From: Turnera subulata
Taxonomy: Eukaryota; Streptophyta; Magnoliopsida; Malpighiales; Passifloraceae
Direction of reading: 5' to 3'
DNA length: 64,000 nt
Assembly: GCA_028386065.3 (NCBI GenBank)
Contig: JAKUCV010006612.1
Span: 146,584 to 210,583, forward strand
This document shows, piece by piece, positions 37,985-53,610 of the stretch. Below the pieces are notes generated by a model, which saw nothing but the letters and a program-made list of their open reading frames with translations, had not been told where the DNA came from and ran no database searches. Position 1 is the stretch's first letter; each line of letters starts with the position of its first letter. A program made the position numbers and the translations under genes.

Positions 37985-39044
37985 CTCGGTTGCATGGACA
38001 TTGCAACAAGAATGATCTTTAATATATAGTGTAAAAAACTGAGAACTGTGACCAAAGCTTAGTGGTGATATCATTTGCTGAAATAGGGGTTAGGTGATTC
38101 TCACCATAATGGCCTGGCCCCAAAGTTCACACGCAGAAACTTGAGATTTTCATTCAGGAGTCTCACGTAATAGGGATGAAGTAGATTGAGCAGGGATATA
38201 TTTTGAGGGATGAAGGAAGATTGCCACTATTTTACAGCGGAAGGCCTATTGAGGCTTAAGATCACATAATTTATTGGGTATTCAATACCTTAAGAAAATG
38301 TCTAATTGGTAAGTGAAAATTTTCTCATGCATATTGACTAAAAAGCACCTACCCGGATTGTAATGAAGGAAGATTTCAGGATCCTTAATTCCTGAAAATT
38401 AACATCTCATTCCCCTGGCTACTTGGTGATGAATTAGCAAGACCATGATGCACCAAATGAAAATATTAATTGCTTCCTTTGGTTATCTATGTTAGAAATT
38501 AGATTCATATATCCAGTGTCATTCAAAGAAACGTATTTAAGTACACCCAATTAAGAATTACTGGCATACTATTAATTTCTTATCAAAATGAAAAGCGCTT
38601 TTGCTGCACAGGAATTTTCAGGAAAAAGAAAAGCTAGAAGATTTCCTAAGGCTGCGACCTTTAAATGAGTTTGGTACTAATTCTTTGATTCCACGGTGGT
38701 ACTGGCTGGTACATGGATCGTATATTGTTTGCGAGTTCCATGTCAATATTGTTAGATGAGGAAAATAGACAATCAATTAAAACCTGAATACTAATCAGTT
38801 CAGAATCAATTTAGCATCCACATGACTTAAGATTTGAATTTAACTCGAAATTATTGGGAATTTGGGATGATATTCCAGAGAGCTTGAAAGGCACTCATTT
38901 CAAAATCCTACATACATATTTTTACTACAAATGTGTAAACTCTGTTCATGGAAAGAGCACATGGAGACTCCTCGATCGGCCACTTTATTCTATAACAGAA
39001 ATGCAGAAGTCCTTTGAGTTGCTGTCCAACTGAGAACCGGCCCT
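37985..39044. other. Gene-free spacer between the two X8 genes
   Basis: About 1.06 kb that must hold the promoter of the double-X8 gene and the 3' end of the single-X8 gene. No other gene is supported. Confidence 0.5.
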
Positions 39045-39875
39045 CTAATCGTGGAAAGGATAAAGACAGCTTCCATAGCCTGAAATTTTAAAGGAACACA
39101 TCAATTTAGACCCGCAAAATATATTTGACATGTTCATTGTTAATAAAATCCCCTCTTCACAAATTATTTTGATTCTTCATACAAATCTGAATGCAAATTT
39201 GTGGTTTGGGAATCTTGAAAGAGTTAAAAAAATTGTACTTACTTGGATCAGTCTGGGTGATGAGACCAGAATTGCTGAAGCTACAGGTCCATGGGAATCT
39301 ACCTTTGGCCTGGTAGTAAAGGTTCATAACAACTGATGCATGGTTGATGTAACTAGCGGGTTCGTAGCAGGCTCCACCCTTTTGTACGTCCTTGCAGTCA
39401 AGATACTGGCACACAAAGTTTGTATTATCTTCCAGTTCTGATTCAGTTGATGATGGCTTTGCAACACACCAGGTCTTTCCCTGCAGGAATAAGAAATAGA
39501 TACATTTTACTGCCTAATATAATTTCAATCCAAGGTAGTCTTTTATGTTAGATGGTGAAAGAATTCTGTGTTTTAGGTACCTGTCCATTTGCCAGCTTGA
39601 CAATCCCTCCTGCAACAGTTTAACAAAAAGACAATAATCGGCATCTCAACATATAAAACGTTCAACTGCAATGAAATTCTTAATCTTTTGCCTATAAAGG
39701 ATGGTCCATGGTAAAGATTGGAAACACAGTTGCATATACCATTGAAACGAGTCTACACAAGATGATGATAAAACGTGAAAATGCAAGAAATTTCAGTGGT
39801 TAATATGAGAGAAAACGTACCAGCATTGAAGAGAACAAAGACTAGCAGAAGATAGACTGTCTGATGAGTACTCAT
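39045..39875 (-). CDS. Secreted protein with one X8 (CBM43) domain
   Basis: Four exons on the minus strand: 39875-39821, 39609-39581, 39480-39243 and 39079-39045, with matching phases, giving 118 residues. Exon 1 encodes the signal peptide MSTHQTVYLLLVFVLFNA, exon 2 the linker GGIVKLANGQ. Exon 3 encodes the X8 domain from GKTWCVAKP through GGACYEPASYINHASVVMN to TQTDPS, and exon 4 the tail YGSCLYPFHD. An in-frame upstream ATG at 39941 is possible, but the chosen one places the hydrophobic segment at the N-terminus. Tandem with the two-X8 gene at 36618-37984, same strand and similar exon design, so the two are paralogues. Likely binds callose or other beta-1,3-glucans outside the cell. Confidence 0.84.
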
Positions 39876-42430
39876 AGCTTTTTTGCTGCGCAGGGGACTG
39901 ATTGAAGAGATTGCAAGAAATAAGCTTCTGTGGATGAACAAACAAAGCAGAGGGTTCAGATATAAATATAGAGATTTAACTTCGTGGCCAAGTAATTTGT
40001 CTTATCAAATTGTTTCCAGGACAACTTAAAGTGTCACAAACAAGGGTTTGAATTTCCTTTTTAAATCACGTTCAGAAAATTATTCAATTATGCCGTTCCC
40101 TGATTTGGAAAAAGTAACAGAATTGAAGCTAATTCTTGGCACTTTCGGTGACAGTAATAAGATAGTTTTTCTGAGTTTTGGAATTTTTACTAATTTAAGC
40201 AAGCTATAGCTCACATCAATGTGGCCAATACCACCCGCAAGGTCATCTTTTTGATGTAGTTGGTGGTGCAGTTTCTTCAGAAATGGATATCCCTTTGGAA
40301 TTTAGGCAAAGATAGCAGATCCTATAACTCTGTTCATATTCTGAAGAGGCATTCATCAATAAAGATTTTGCCTTCAATCAAAAGGGCTCCTTTCCCTTCC
40401 AGGTAGCGATGAGGCCAGGCTCTTGCATACCAAGCGCTTAGAACAAAAGCAGAGAGAAGATAAGAATTTTGGGGAATTACTGATCCTAAAATCAGAAAAG
40501 AAAAAGACCATAGGGTTGTTTTTTTATGGTCTTTTTTATTCCCACAAGAACCAATGTCAATAGAAATGCTAGCTAATTTATCTAGGTGATAAAGAGATAA
40601 TTACCGCTAACAAGAACTCAGAGTCTCAAATATTTGGTAGAGCAACCGAGCAAGAATATGATGTTACAGAAATAGTAGAAATTGAAGTTGGCACGGAATT
40701 CTCACCACTTAATAAGATCATTTTCTATTTAGGATGGGAAAGAAAATAATCTCCCATGCTTTTGTCGGAAATAGTACATTGTAGAGTTGTGTTTGCATGT
40801 TCAAGCATGCATGTATGTCACCATTTGTGTACTCTAATTATAAAAGTTGGAAACAAATTGGTTTCAAATTATTCTTAATCGTTATCCATCATTATCTACT
40901 TTCTGCTGTAAAGTTAACAACAGAACAGCCGCATTTATGCCAGATGCCATTAAGCAGGCCATTAGTAATTGAAGTTTCCGCTTAGCAACTAAAGATTAGT
41001 TGCATAATGCATGTCAGTTGAGCGATGATGTGATGTTTCTTTCCATTTTTTCCCCAGCGAAAAGAAAAGAACCTAGTTTTTGTTGATGGGTGGTTTTGTA
41101 TTCAGTGTAGACAGATATTTAAGTTGTTTTCTATGTGCTACTACCAGCTGCCAAGTTGCTGCTATACAAAAAATGACAGAATCAGTTTTGAAATCAGGAC
41201 ATTTCTATTTAAATTACATAAGAAACGGAGCTGACTACTTTGTGGACTACGAGTGAGTTGACATATCGCTTCAGCCGCAGACTATGAAACAATGTAAAGG
41301 AACAACATAGAAGTAATCAAAGGCAATGAAAAAGGCAGCTGCTTGATCTTGGTACATGTACAATTTGTTTACGTAATATTCATGGAAAATATATAACCAG
41401 CGGTGCAAAGCTAAACAATTACTACAAGTTATAGCACATGAATTACTTGTTGAACCGTCTTCCAAATTATTCAGACAGGGGAATTCTACATTGGAAAACA
41501 GTTGAAATTCATGATGAACAGTTCAATTGCACAAGATAAGAATTCTTGTATATAAGTTGAGATTGTTTTGTCAAATTAATACAGCAACTGCAGGCTATGG
41601 GGCATAAGACCGGCCATCAATGATTAGTCTAGTGTGCCACACTATACTGTTATGCTGCTTGAAATCTGGAAGAATCGCATCATACAACACTCTTTTTTAT
41701 GTTAGTGCTAGAATGTAAACCAACCTTGACTATGTGAAGTCTCAACTAATTAAAAGTACTTTTCTAAGCCCTCCAGGCATCACAATCTTGCCTATGTTGC
41801 CCAACTTGTGAAGCAGGAAGGATGTGGAAAATTCTCTCTGTATTTACAGGAAACATGGGAGCAATTCTTAGGTTGTTGAATTTAAATTATTGAGGTCCAG
41901 TTGAAATTTTTTTCATAGACAAAAAGAACTTTATAGGAGTACGTAGAGTCCAGAAATTGTTTGCAGCTTGCATGCATTGACTCCACCAAGTATATACACA
42001 CCATTGTGGCAGCCTCGAAACAATAATTGAGCAAATGCACTAGAAGTGAGTTGGAAAAGCATATTTTAGAGGTGGACCGAACTGCTGCTAGGTTTATTGA
42101 CTATAATGTATAGTTGATGTTTCTCCCTTGGAGTCCTCATAACTTAAAAGTCGAGGAAATTCCTGCGTAGCAACGTATGCAGTTGCTAACTTGCTTATGT
42201 CATTGTATTGGTCACAAGAATCCTGAAATCAGGACCACCTGGTTGTGTTAATAGGCAGAAGTCTCGTTGACCAGGGGAAGCAACACGGCAATCAGAACTG
42301 ATAAATACCTTATCAGATCCTCATATGTTATGGATAGGAATCAGTCGCAGCAAAGTCAAATTTGCCGAAACAAGATATAATAACTTTATTTATATATAAT
42401 TACTAACAGAAGGATCATTAGAACATCTAG
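39876..42430. other. Gene-free intergenic region
   Basis: About 2.5 kb, AT-rich, holding the promoter of the single-X8 gene at its left end. I see no further gene or transposon boundary. Confidence 0.5.

Positions 42431-42510
<80 letters not shown>
42431..42510 (+). tRNA. tRNA-Leu (anticodon TAG)
   Basis: Acceptor arms GACAGTT and AGCTGTC pair with one G-T, followed by discriminator A. The anticodon arm CCAGATTTAGGCTCTGG presents TAG. A type II long variable arm and the T-arm GTGGGTTCAAATCCCAC are intact. No intron and no encoded CCA. A T-run follows at about 42512, suitable as a polymerase III terminator. Confidence 0.97.
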
Positions 42511-42512
<2 letters not shown>

Positions 42513-43240
42513 TTTTTAAAACATACTTTTCCCCAAGTTTTAATAATATTCCACCTGTCAATTTCTGAAAATAATAACTGTTCTGGTAAGCGCAACATAT
42601 AACATATTTCTCATTAAAAAAGTAACATATTTCAATTTTTTAAAATTATGTTTTTTAAAAAAATTAAGCTTTATGGTAAGTTTAAATTAATAATATTCCA
42701 AGTAAGTTTATTTTTATACCACTTAACTAAATTATTTTCTTCTAATAATTTTAATAATATTCCTGCTATACTAAGTTTAATAATATTCCACCTGAAAGTC
42801 AGTCTTCTAGTAAGTTTTCTAGGAAGCTTGATACTACTAGTCTTACAGATTTCTAGTAAGTTTCTTGTGAATCAACAAGTTAATAGTATTCCTATGTTCT
42901 ACTTCCAGCTGAAGCCTGAAAGTCAAACCCTACTTCCAAATCAACTGATTATTCCACATAAGCTTTATTAACGTTGCATAATGCTACACGTTCGTAAGAA
43001 TTAGAGCTAATTGATGCCCATTTGTACGTCTAAATTACGTTTTATGTTCATCCTTTTCCAGTAGGAAACCATAAATAATGGAAGACTAGAAGATGGACCC
43101 TCAAAACGCGTTGCCAGAATCTCAAAGTCCCTCTGGTTTATCTCCTCTCACCAACCCATTGTCTTGCCAATTTGAAGCCGAAGCAATAAACAAACACAAA
43201 ACCCAACCAATCCTTTCTTGGCCCTTTCCTTGCAACTTGT
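42511..43240. other. Gene-free region with AT-rich imperfect repeats
   Basis: Phrases of the type AAGTTTAATAATATTCC recur between about 42535 and 42900. No gene is supported. Confidence 0.5.
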
Positions 43241-43244
43241 TCAA

Positions 43245-43380
43245 AATATATGATATATCATTGACTCGTTGAGATAGTTCACATGCACTTCAAATCTCCA
43301 ATCGTATCTTTTGTAATCAACTGAAACCCTACACTAGCAAGTCGGCCTTTGGAAAATTGATCAAGCACTAATGATACCAT
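43245..43380 (+). repeat. FLS2 upstream block, copy 1
   Basis: Contains TATATCATTGACTCGTTGA, then a TTCACATGCA-like stretch and ATCAAGCACTAATGA. Diverged copies are at about 48105-48315 and 48335-48545. Confidence 0.65.
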
Positions 43381-43744
43381 TTGCAAGGTTAAGTAACCAT
43401 AGTACGTATTATCAAAAAAGGTAGTATCCCTAGTGTGAACGCAAAAATCTTTTTAACATTTATTACACCCAAAAAAAAGAGAGAGGGTCTAATATTGGAT
43501 GTTATTATACTTTTGGCAAATGTTGTTTGCATAGGAGTTTTTACTTGGTGACATGGTATGAAGTAGTACTACTATGGTTATTCTTTGGCACCGTAGACTT
43601 TAGCATTTTGTCACTACTAAACTAGGCAGTGGTCTATTCAGGGGTTTTGTCCATGTGCGGGAAGTCAAAGTTTTTGGTTCGAGTTTAAGGTTCAAAGCAT
43701 CAACCAATGAATGAAGTTTCTTTCATTCTTTGATAATAATTTGA

Positions 43745-47637
<3,893 letters not shown>

Positions 47638-48104
47638 AGATGAAATTCACAATGGTCCATATCATCAGTGTAACACAAAATCGAACTCTAGGCAGAGGGA
47701 AAGATAGTTGCAATTACGGTGCGGCCAGCATAACTCCATGAAGTTGTTTAATTGAATATCAGTACTTGTAACTGTAGTTTGAATTTTGTCATCATCAGGA
47801 AACTAGTAATTTTTCTTGGCAATGACTTCGATTTTCCAGTTTCCTGTTTACTATGCCATTTAGGATCGGCACTATGAAATACACCAAGCCTTGAACCCCC
47901 ATCACAGGTTCCTGACAGCGATATTTCATAGAAATTACAGTCAGGAGTAAAACTTGATGACCAAGAATATGCAAAGCCATTTCATCCAGTAGCTTTTGAA
48001 AATTTACTTTGGAATGTAATTTCATTAGTAGTATATTTTGCAGCTCAAAAGTCAACCAATTTTTTTTTTCCTTTTGCCTTTAATATTTCGCAGTGCACAA
48101 AATA

Positions 48105-48545
48105 TCATCATATATCATTGACCCGTTGACATGATCCACCTCACCACATGTATTCAAAACCTTAATCATATCCACTATAATCGGAGCTACTAAATAATTT
48201 AGAAGTCAGTCAAGGCTCAAGCACCATGCACCAAGGGCAACGTCAGTTATTCGTTGTCCAAAAGGAAAGATCAGTTTAAAGCATTCCTAGTACAATAAGA
48301 ACTCAAAACTCCACAACATATTACAGTGCCATTATGTATCATATCATTGACCCGTTGATATAATTCACACGTATTCGAAAAAGCAACTTTGAAACCTTGA
48401 TCGTATCTTGTCTAATCAAAGCTACTAGGCATTTAAGAAGTCAATCAAGCACTAATTGTAAGGCTACTTACTCGCTGTTAAAAACAAGGGGCGTAAGGTT
48501 AAGCATTCCTGAAGCAATGTGAACTCAAAACCGCATCGAAAGTTA
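48105..48545 (+). repeat. FLS2 upstream block, copies 2 and 3 in tandem
   Basis: Two tandem, diverged copies (about 48105-48315 and 48335-48545). Each has ATATCATTGACCCGTTGA, a CACATGTATTC or CACACGTATTC motif, a GAGCTACTA or AAGCTACTA block, AGAAGTCA and AAGCATTCCT. They match the block before FLS2 at 43245-43380. Together with the pseudogene this suggests more than one lost FLS2 copy. Confidence 0.65.
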
Positions 48546-48925
48546 TTTACTTCCAGGGGAACTTAGGTTCAAATGGCATGGTGACGCGGTGTGGGGGTAC
48601 TCTAACATATAGAATTTAGCCTGTCACCACTTCACTAGGAAGTATCCACTTCAGCCTCTGTAGGAAGTATCCTCTTCAGCCATGGTTAAGAAATCACGGC
48701 TCATAGCTGGGTTGAGATCAAAGAATGGAATTGTCACTTCCCTGATTCATGTGTAGATGTTAGTTTGACTTGCTGACACCTTAGATACCTGGACAAGTTT
48801 AACTGGTGAAGGTTTGTGGGTTTCACCCATTGGTTGACGTTTCTCTTGGATATAAGAGCTTCATTTTACTGCAGCATTTCGTGCCCGAGAAACTGCAACT
48901 TTAGATATCCCAACTTTCCAAAGCA

Positions 48926-49362
48926 ATGGGATCAGAACCGCTCATTTTATGCATGATCATGCTAGGTTCTGCTCTGAATCCTGTTCTCTGCACAGAATCG
49001 CAGAACCTGGCTTGGAAGTTGAAATTGAGCCTTGAAAGCCTTCAAGAATGCGATCACGGATGAACCATTAGGAGCAGTGGCAAACTGGACAGGGCAAGCC
49101 ACCACTGCAACTGGTCTGGTGTTGCATTTGACCCTTCTTCCAACCAGGTCATCTCAATCACATAGGTCGAGATGCAGCTCAAAGGCGAGATATCTCCTTC
49201 TCTTGGTAAACTTTCGGCCCTCCAGGTTCTTGATTTAACCTTGAACTCAGTCACTGGGCACATTCCACCTCAGCTAGGACTTTGCTCCCGGCTAATACAT
49301 CTTGTTCTTTACAAGTGTTCTTTTTCGGGGCCAATTCCAGCAGCAGAAGATCGGCCAATGTA
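48926..49362 (+). pseudogene. FLS2 tandem pseudogene with large internal deletion
   Basis: The start resembles FLS2 base for base in many places (LMHDHARFCSES-type frameshifted signal region, then AFKNAIT, WTG, the CNWSGVA region and [10 protein letters not shown]). It carries several frameshifts and a TAG in place of the Leu-Val codons. The match runs to the SGPIPA part of an early LRR, then jumps directly to sequence matching the FLS2 3' untranslated region (CGGCCA, TAACTCC, TAGTTTGAAT and CCATTTAGGA motifs) up to about 49560. About 3.4 kb, including nearly all LRRs, the transmembrane helix and kinase, is gone. Confidence 0.88.
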
Positions 49363-49855
49363 ACTCCTAGAAGATGGATTATTGAACACCAAATGTAATA
49401 ATAGTTTGAATCTTATGGTCAGAATACCGATTTGGTTTCTGGACAATCACTTACAGATCTCCATTCACGATGCCATTTAGGAGGGCAGTGTGAAAATACC
49501 ACTGCTTGAATCCCTGAGACAGGCTCCTAGCTGCAATATTTGACAGAGTAGGTATTACAAGGAGAAAAACGAGGTTGGCAATCAGTTGCAGTAATCAAGT
49601 ATCTGAAGACTGGATCATGTAAACCAAGTTTGAAATCCGACTAAGAAAAATAACATATCGAATAAAGTTATAAAATACGGCTATACTCGAAAATAGAGCA
49701 TTAATCACTTCCGACGATAAACAATCCCTGTAAGTCTGCTACAACAATTAGATATCACCTATTTTCTCCTAATTTCAAGTAATCTACAGAGGCAAACTGA
49801 ACAACAAATGAGACATTCAATAACGAAAGAAAGTAATAAGCAATGGCTCGCTTTG
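49363..49855. other. FLS2-pseudogene 3' flank, otherwise gene-free
   Basis: 49363-49560 matches the FLS2 3' untranslated region; the rest shows no supported gene. Confidence 0.6.
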
Positions 49856-50734
49856 TCAATACTCTCCCGGTGGATCAAACTTCAAAAACTCTTGAATAGT
49901 TGCAGGGAACTCCAAGGCCCCAAAACCACCACCACCACTCTCTGATTCATAAGCAGCTTTACCCAACAGCAAAAAAGCCAGCTTCAAAGGCTCCCTCTTC
50001 TCCTCCTTACCATTCCCTAAGAAGCACCTAATCCACCCATCCAACCTTTCCACTTCTTTTTTGCACTTAGGCCCCTTAACCCCTACAATCTTCTCATAAA
50101 ACCCACCATCACATCCGCAGCGGCACTCTCCATCACCGGCAGGGACGTCACCAAGAAACCTTTCTTTCTCTCCTCCTTCCTTCCCATTTCCTCTCCCGAT
50201 ATCTGCCAAACCCAAGAGCTGCATCAACCGTTCAATGTCATCAAGCTCGTCACTTTCGGGCTCAGGGACTGCTTTTGGCTGACACTGGTCGGGTTTCAGA
50301 ACTGGGTTTTGTTGGGTGCGCGAGGATCTTTGAGAACATGAAAGGAATGCCATTGGAGCCTCACTGCTCCCCTGAAGAGTCGAGGACGTGTTACCGTTGT
50401 TGGGTTCTTCGTCTATGTGGAGATGTAAAGGTGTGCTTAGCGATTCTGTTGAGGAAAGATTAGTCTCCGGAATTGATGGTTGTAGTTGCGGCGGCGATAG
50501 CGGTGGTGGTGGTGGCGTTGGTGTAGAGACATTAAGTGGTTGTGGGTGTGGGTGTGGTGGTGGGGGTGGGGTTTCAAGCTTCAATCTTTTCTCCACCTGA
50601 AGCGCAGATGATGAAGAAAAACATGAGAGAGATAAACGAAGAGAAAATAATTGTTTGCATATTAAGGATTTTAAGGTTATTTTCACCTGCTTTAGAGAGG
50701 AGAAGAAATTGGAATGCAGAGACGGGGGTCGCAT
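49856..50734 (-). CDS. Conserved plant protein of unknown function, Pro-rich with Cys-containing C-terminal domain
   Basis: Not recognised by name. Two exons, 50734-50687 and 50596-49856, give 262 residues. The intron of 90 bp (CAG|GTGAAA to CGCTTCAG) contains no stop and is a multiple of three, so retention would add 30 residues. The N-terminus is basic and Ser-rich; residues about 24-55 are Pro/His-rich (ETPPPPPHPHPQP). A segment DELDDIERLMQLLGLADIGR follows, then GECRCGCDGGFYEKIVGVKG, KKEVERLDGWIRCFLGN, LKLAFLLLGKAAY and LEFPATIQEFLKFDPP. These hydrophobic and Cys-containing blocks look like a real conserved domain. A transposon starts 94 bp upstream of the ATG. Confidence 0.72.
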   Translation of the reverse strand: MRPPSLHSNFFSSLKQVKITLKSLICKQLFSLRLSLSCFSSSSALQVEKRLKLETPPPPPHPHPQPLNVSTPTPPPPPLSPPQLQPSIPETNLSSTESLSTPLHLHIDEEPNNGNTSSTLQGSSEAPMAFLSCSQRSSRTQQNPVLKPDQCQPKAVPEPESDELDDIERLMQLLGLADIGRGNGKEGGEKERFLGDVPAGDGECRCGCDGGFYEKIVGVKGPKCKKEVERLDGWIRCFLGNGKEEKREPLKLAFLLLGKAAYESESGGGGFGALEFPATIQEFLKFDPPGEY

Positions 50735-50827
50735 TTTAGGTGGCGGGCAATTCTGTTCTGGATTGTCTCTCTGGAAAGGACACAAACCAAATAACAAAAT
50801 CAAAAGAGACCCGATATATAAGCAAAG

Positions 50828-53113
50828 GGGGTTCAATACATTTTACCCTCCTGATCTTTTGGTCAAACTTAAATGACCCCTTGAAAAAAATAAACCGGAA
50901 TTTTACCCTCTGAACTTTAATATTTTGCAATTAACTTCATTTCCGTTAGTTGATTTAATTCCGTTAATTGATTTTGACAGAATACATAGATCAGTGAGAT
51001 GTGGCAAGATTCTAGCCATCTGATGGTGATGGCAAATTTTTTTTTTTACAAAAAAGACAAACAAGAATTTTGCTCAACAAAATTTTTGTTTTTCTACAAA
51101 AAAAATTAAAAAGAATTCTACTCAACAAAAATTATTTTTTCTATACAAAAAGGTAAAAAATATTATATTCAACGAAAAATTATTTTTCTTTCAATAAAAG
51201 GTAAAAAAGAATTCTATCCAACAAAAAAGGCTAAAAAGAATTCACTCAATCAATATTTTTTTGCAAAAAAGGTAAAAAATAATTCTACTAAAAAAATAAA
51301 AAAAAGGCTAAAAAGAATTCTACTCAACAGAAATTATATTTTTACAAAAAAAAAAATTCTACCCCACAATTTTTTTTATAACTGAAAAAGGCTAAGAAGA
51401 GTTCTATTCAACAAAAAATATTTATTTAATAGAAAGGGCAAAAAAATCTTATTGACCAAAAATTGTTTTTTTTTTACCAAAAAAAAGCTAGAAAGAATTC
51501 TTGTTAACAAAAATAATTTTTTTACAAAAAAAAGCAAAAAGAATTCTACTCAACAAAAAAAATTTACAAAAAAGGGAAAAATTACTTTTTTTTCATAAAA
51601 AAGGCAAAAAAGAATCCTACTCAACAAAAAATAATTATTTTTACAAAAAGAGGTAAAAAATTCTACTCAACAAATTTTTTTTTTTTTTCAAAAAAGGCAA
51701 AAAAAGTTTCTACTCAATATCCAATCATAATTATAAATTATGATGGGGATGGTCTGGTGCTTGTGGTATTTGTTAATTTATGGTAAGAAGAAGAAAGGAA
51801 AAAAGTAAAGGTGAAGGATTTTTTTTCATTTTTTAAGAAAAATAGAAAAAAAATATGGCATAAAAGAAAAAAGAACTTGGCCATGTGATGGTTATCATTT
51901 TATTGTCCTCTTTTCGTCTGTTTTTGTTATTTTATTTTTTCCAAGTAAAAAAATTATTTATTAGATAAAAAATAAAATAAGGGTTCCAGGCGTTCCATTA
52001 ATGGTAATGGTATTTTTTTGGAAAAAAAATATTTATATAACAGGAAAAAAAGAAAACAAACATAAGAAAAGAATTTTGGGAGCGATGTAGTATCCAAAAA
52101 AATTCATCTTTGCTTTTTTTCTTCCTTCTTCTTCCTGCAAATTAACATATATCACAACAACTCCACCATCGCCGCCACCCACCTCCGCCACCCCAAGCAT
52201 CGCAGCTGCTTCTATCTCCCCTCTCTCCTTGAAACATCTCTGTAGCCTCACTAATTCATAGCAAATGTCACCGTAAATGATCAATCTCTATAGAAGTAAG
52301 CAAACACAATAGATAGATGCTACCAAATTCTGGATGAAAGACTAGACAATAACCACCACCATCGCCACCACCATCACCATAACCACAATCACCCCAAGCT
52401 CCTCACTCCTTGTCCTCCTCCTTTTCCTCCTCCTCCTCCCCTACAATTGCAACCACCAGCAAAATCCAAACCCAAAATCCAATTCCAAACCCAAAAAACA
52501 AATCCAAAATCTAAAAATGAAAAACCAAAATCAAAACCTAACTTGGCCGGAAGGGGTTTTGGGTGCGGCAGATGCAGTGAGGAAAGGGGAGAGGGAGGAG
52601 GTGGGGGAGGAAGAAGGGGACCGGAAGGGAGACAGTGAGGGAAGGAGGGAGAGGCGATGGAGTGTCGGTGGATGGAGGTATGGGCGGCCAAGAGGAGGAG
52701 GAATGAAAAGAGGAAGAAGAAGGAAGAAAAAAGAAGATGAAGAAAAAGATAAAAAAAGAAGAAGAAAGAAAATAAGAAAAAGAAAAAAAAATGAAGGTCG
52801 GATGGAGAGGCAGAAAAGAGAAAAAGAAAAAAGAAGAAGAAAAAAAGAGAAGGAGGAAAAAAGAAAATTCAAGTGAAGAAGAAAAAGAAAAAAAGAGAAG
52901 AAAGAAATAGGAAACAAATCAACGGTTCTGAACAATCCACGTGTCCAAAATCCGCAAGCTCCGTTATCTCTGTTAACGGAGTCGGAATCGGTCCAACCAT
53001 AGGTGCTTAACCCGACCATATCAAAGTTCAGGGGGTAAAATTCCGGTTTTTTTTCTTCAGGGGGTCATTTAAGTTTGACCAAAAGATCAGGGGGGTAAAA
53101 TGTATTGAACCCC
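50828..53113. mobile_element. MULE-like element E2 with ~95-bp TIRs and 9-bp TSD
   Basis: TIRs start GGGGTTCAATACATTTTACC and extend about 95 bp with few mismatches. A perfect 9-bp duplication TAAGCAAAG is at 50819-50827 and 53114-53122. TIR wording (ACCCTCCTGA, GGTCAAACT, AAACCGGAATTTTACC) resembles E1 and E4. No transposase is present. The interior has a degenerate AT-rich tandem array and a GA-rich block. It lies in the upstream region of the gene at 49856-50734. Confidence 0.9.
51030..51725. repeat. Degenerate ~45-bp AT-rich tandem array inside E2
   Basis: A unit of the form AAAAAGAATTCTACTCAACA followed by AAAATTATTTTTTACAAAAAAGG recurs roughly every 40-50 bp, with variable spacing, about fifteen times. 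Confidence 0.75.
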
Positions 53114-53139
53114 TAAGCAAAGGATATGCACACCTTTAC

Positions 53140-53610
53140 TTTTTTTTTTTTTTTATAAAAGTCGACCCGTTCCATTAAACCTAGAAATAGTACATAGAGA
53201 TACAATAAAATTTGACACTAGTCAAGTGTAAAAGTTCCAAGACTATTATAGTCAAGTATAAAAGCTTCAAAATTATTACAAAAAAGAATATAGAAATCCT
53301 TCAACATGAGGATTAAAACAAAGACTTGTACCAGTATTAAAAGAAAACAAATCCAAAAGAATAGGGGCATATTGAAACATAATAAGCCTTAAACTACTTC
53401 TCACCAGAGAGGGAAATAACTGCAGATCCTGCAATAGAGAGAGGAGATCTTCGACACCGACGTGATAATAAAAATTATTGTAGCGTCTATGATTTATCAC
53501 GAGGAGCATTCCAGAAAAACTGTACTGAAACAGAAATAGGTTGCTTAAAAAACAACAAAGATCTACCACTTTATTATAGGATATAAGAAAAGGAAGAAAA
53601 AAAAGCATAT
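53140..53610 (-). mobile_element. Probable LINE 3'-end fragment
   Basis: On the minus strand, a diverged RNase H-tail-like reading frame (VEDLLSLLQDLQLFPSLV) is followed by non-coding sequence with TATCTCTATGTAC and a terminal run of A residues at about 53140-53156. This is typical of plant LINE 3' ends. The 5' end and duplication are not resolved. Confidence 0.4.

Noticed and set aside
52389..53019. Open frames rich in Pro/Ser/Phe and in Lys/Arg
   Set aside because: GA-rich interior of element E2 with no domain or conserved motif.
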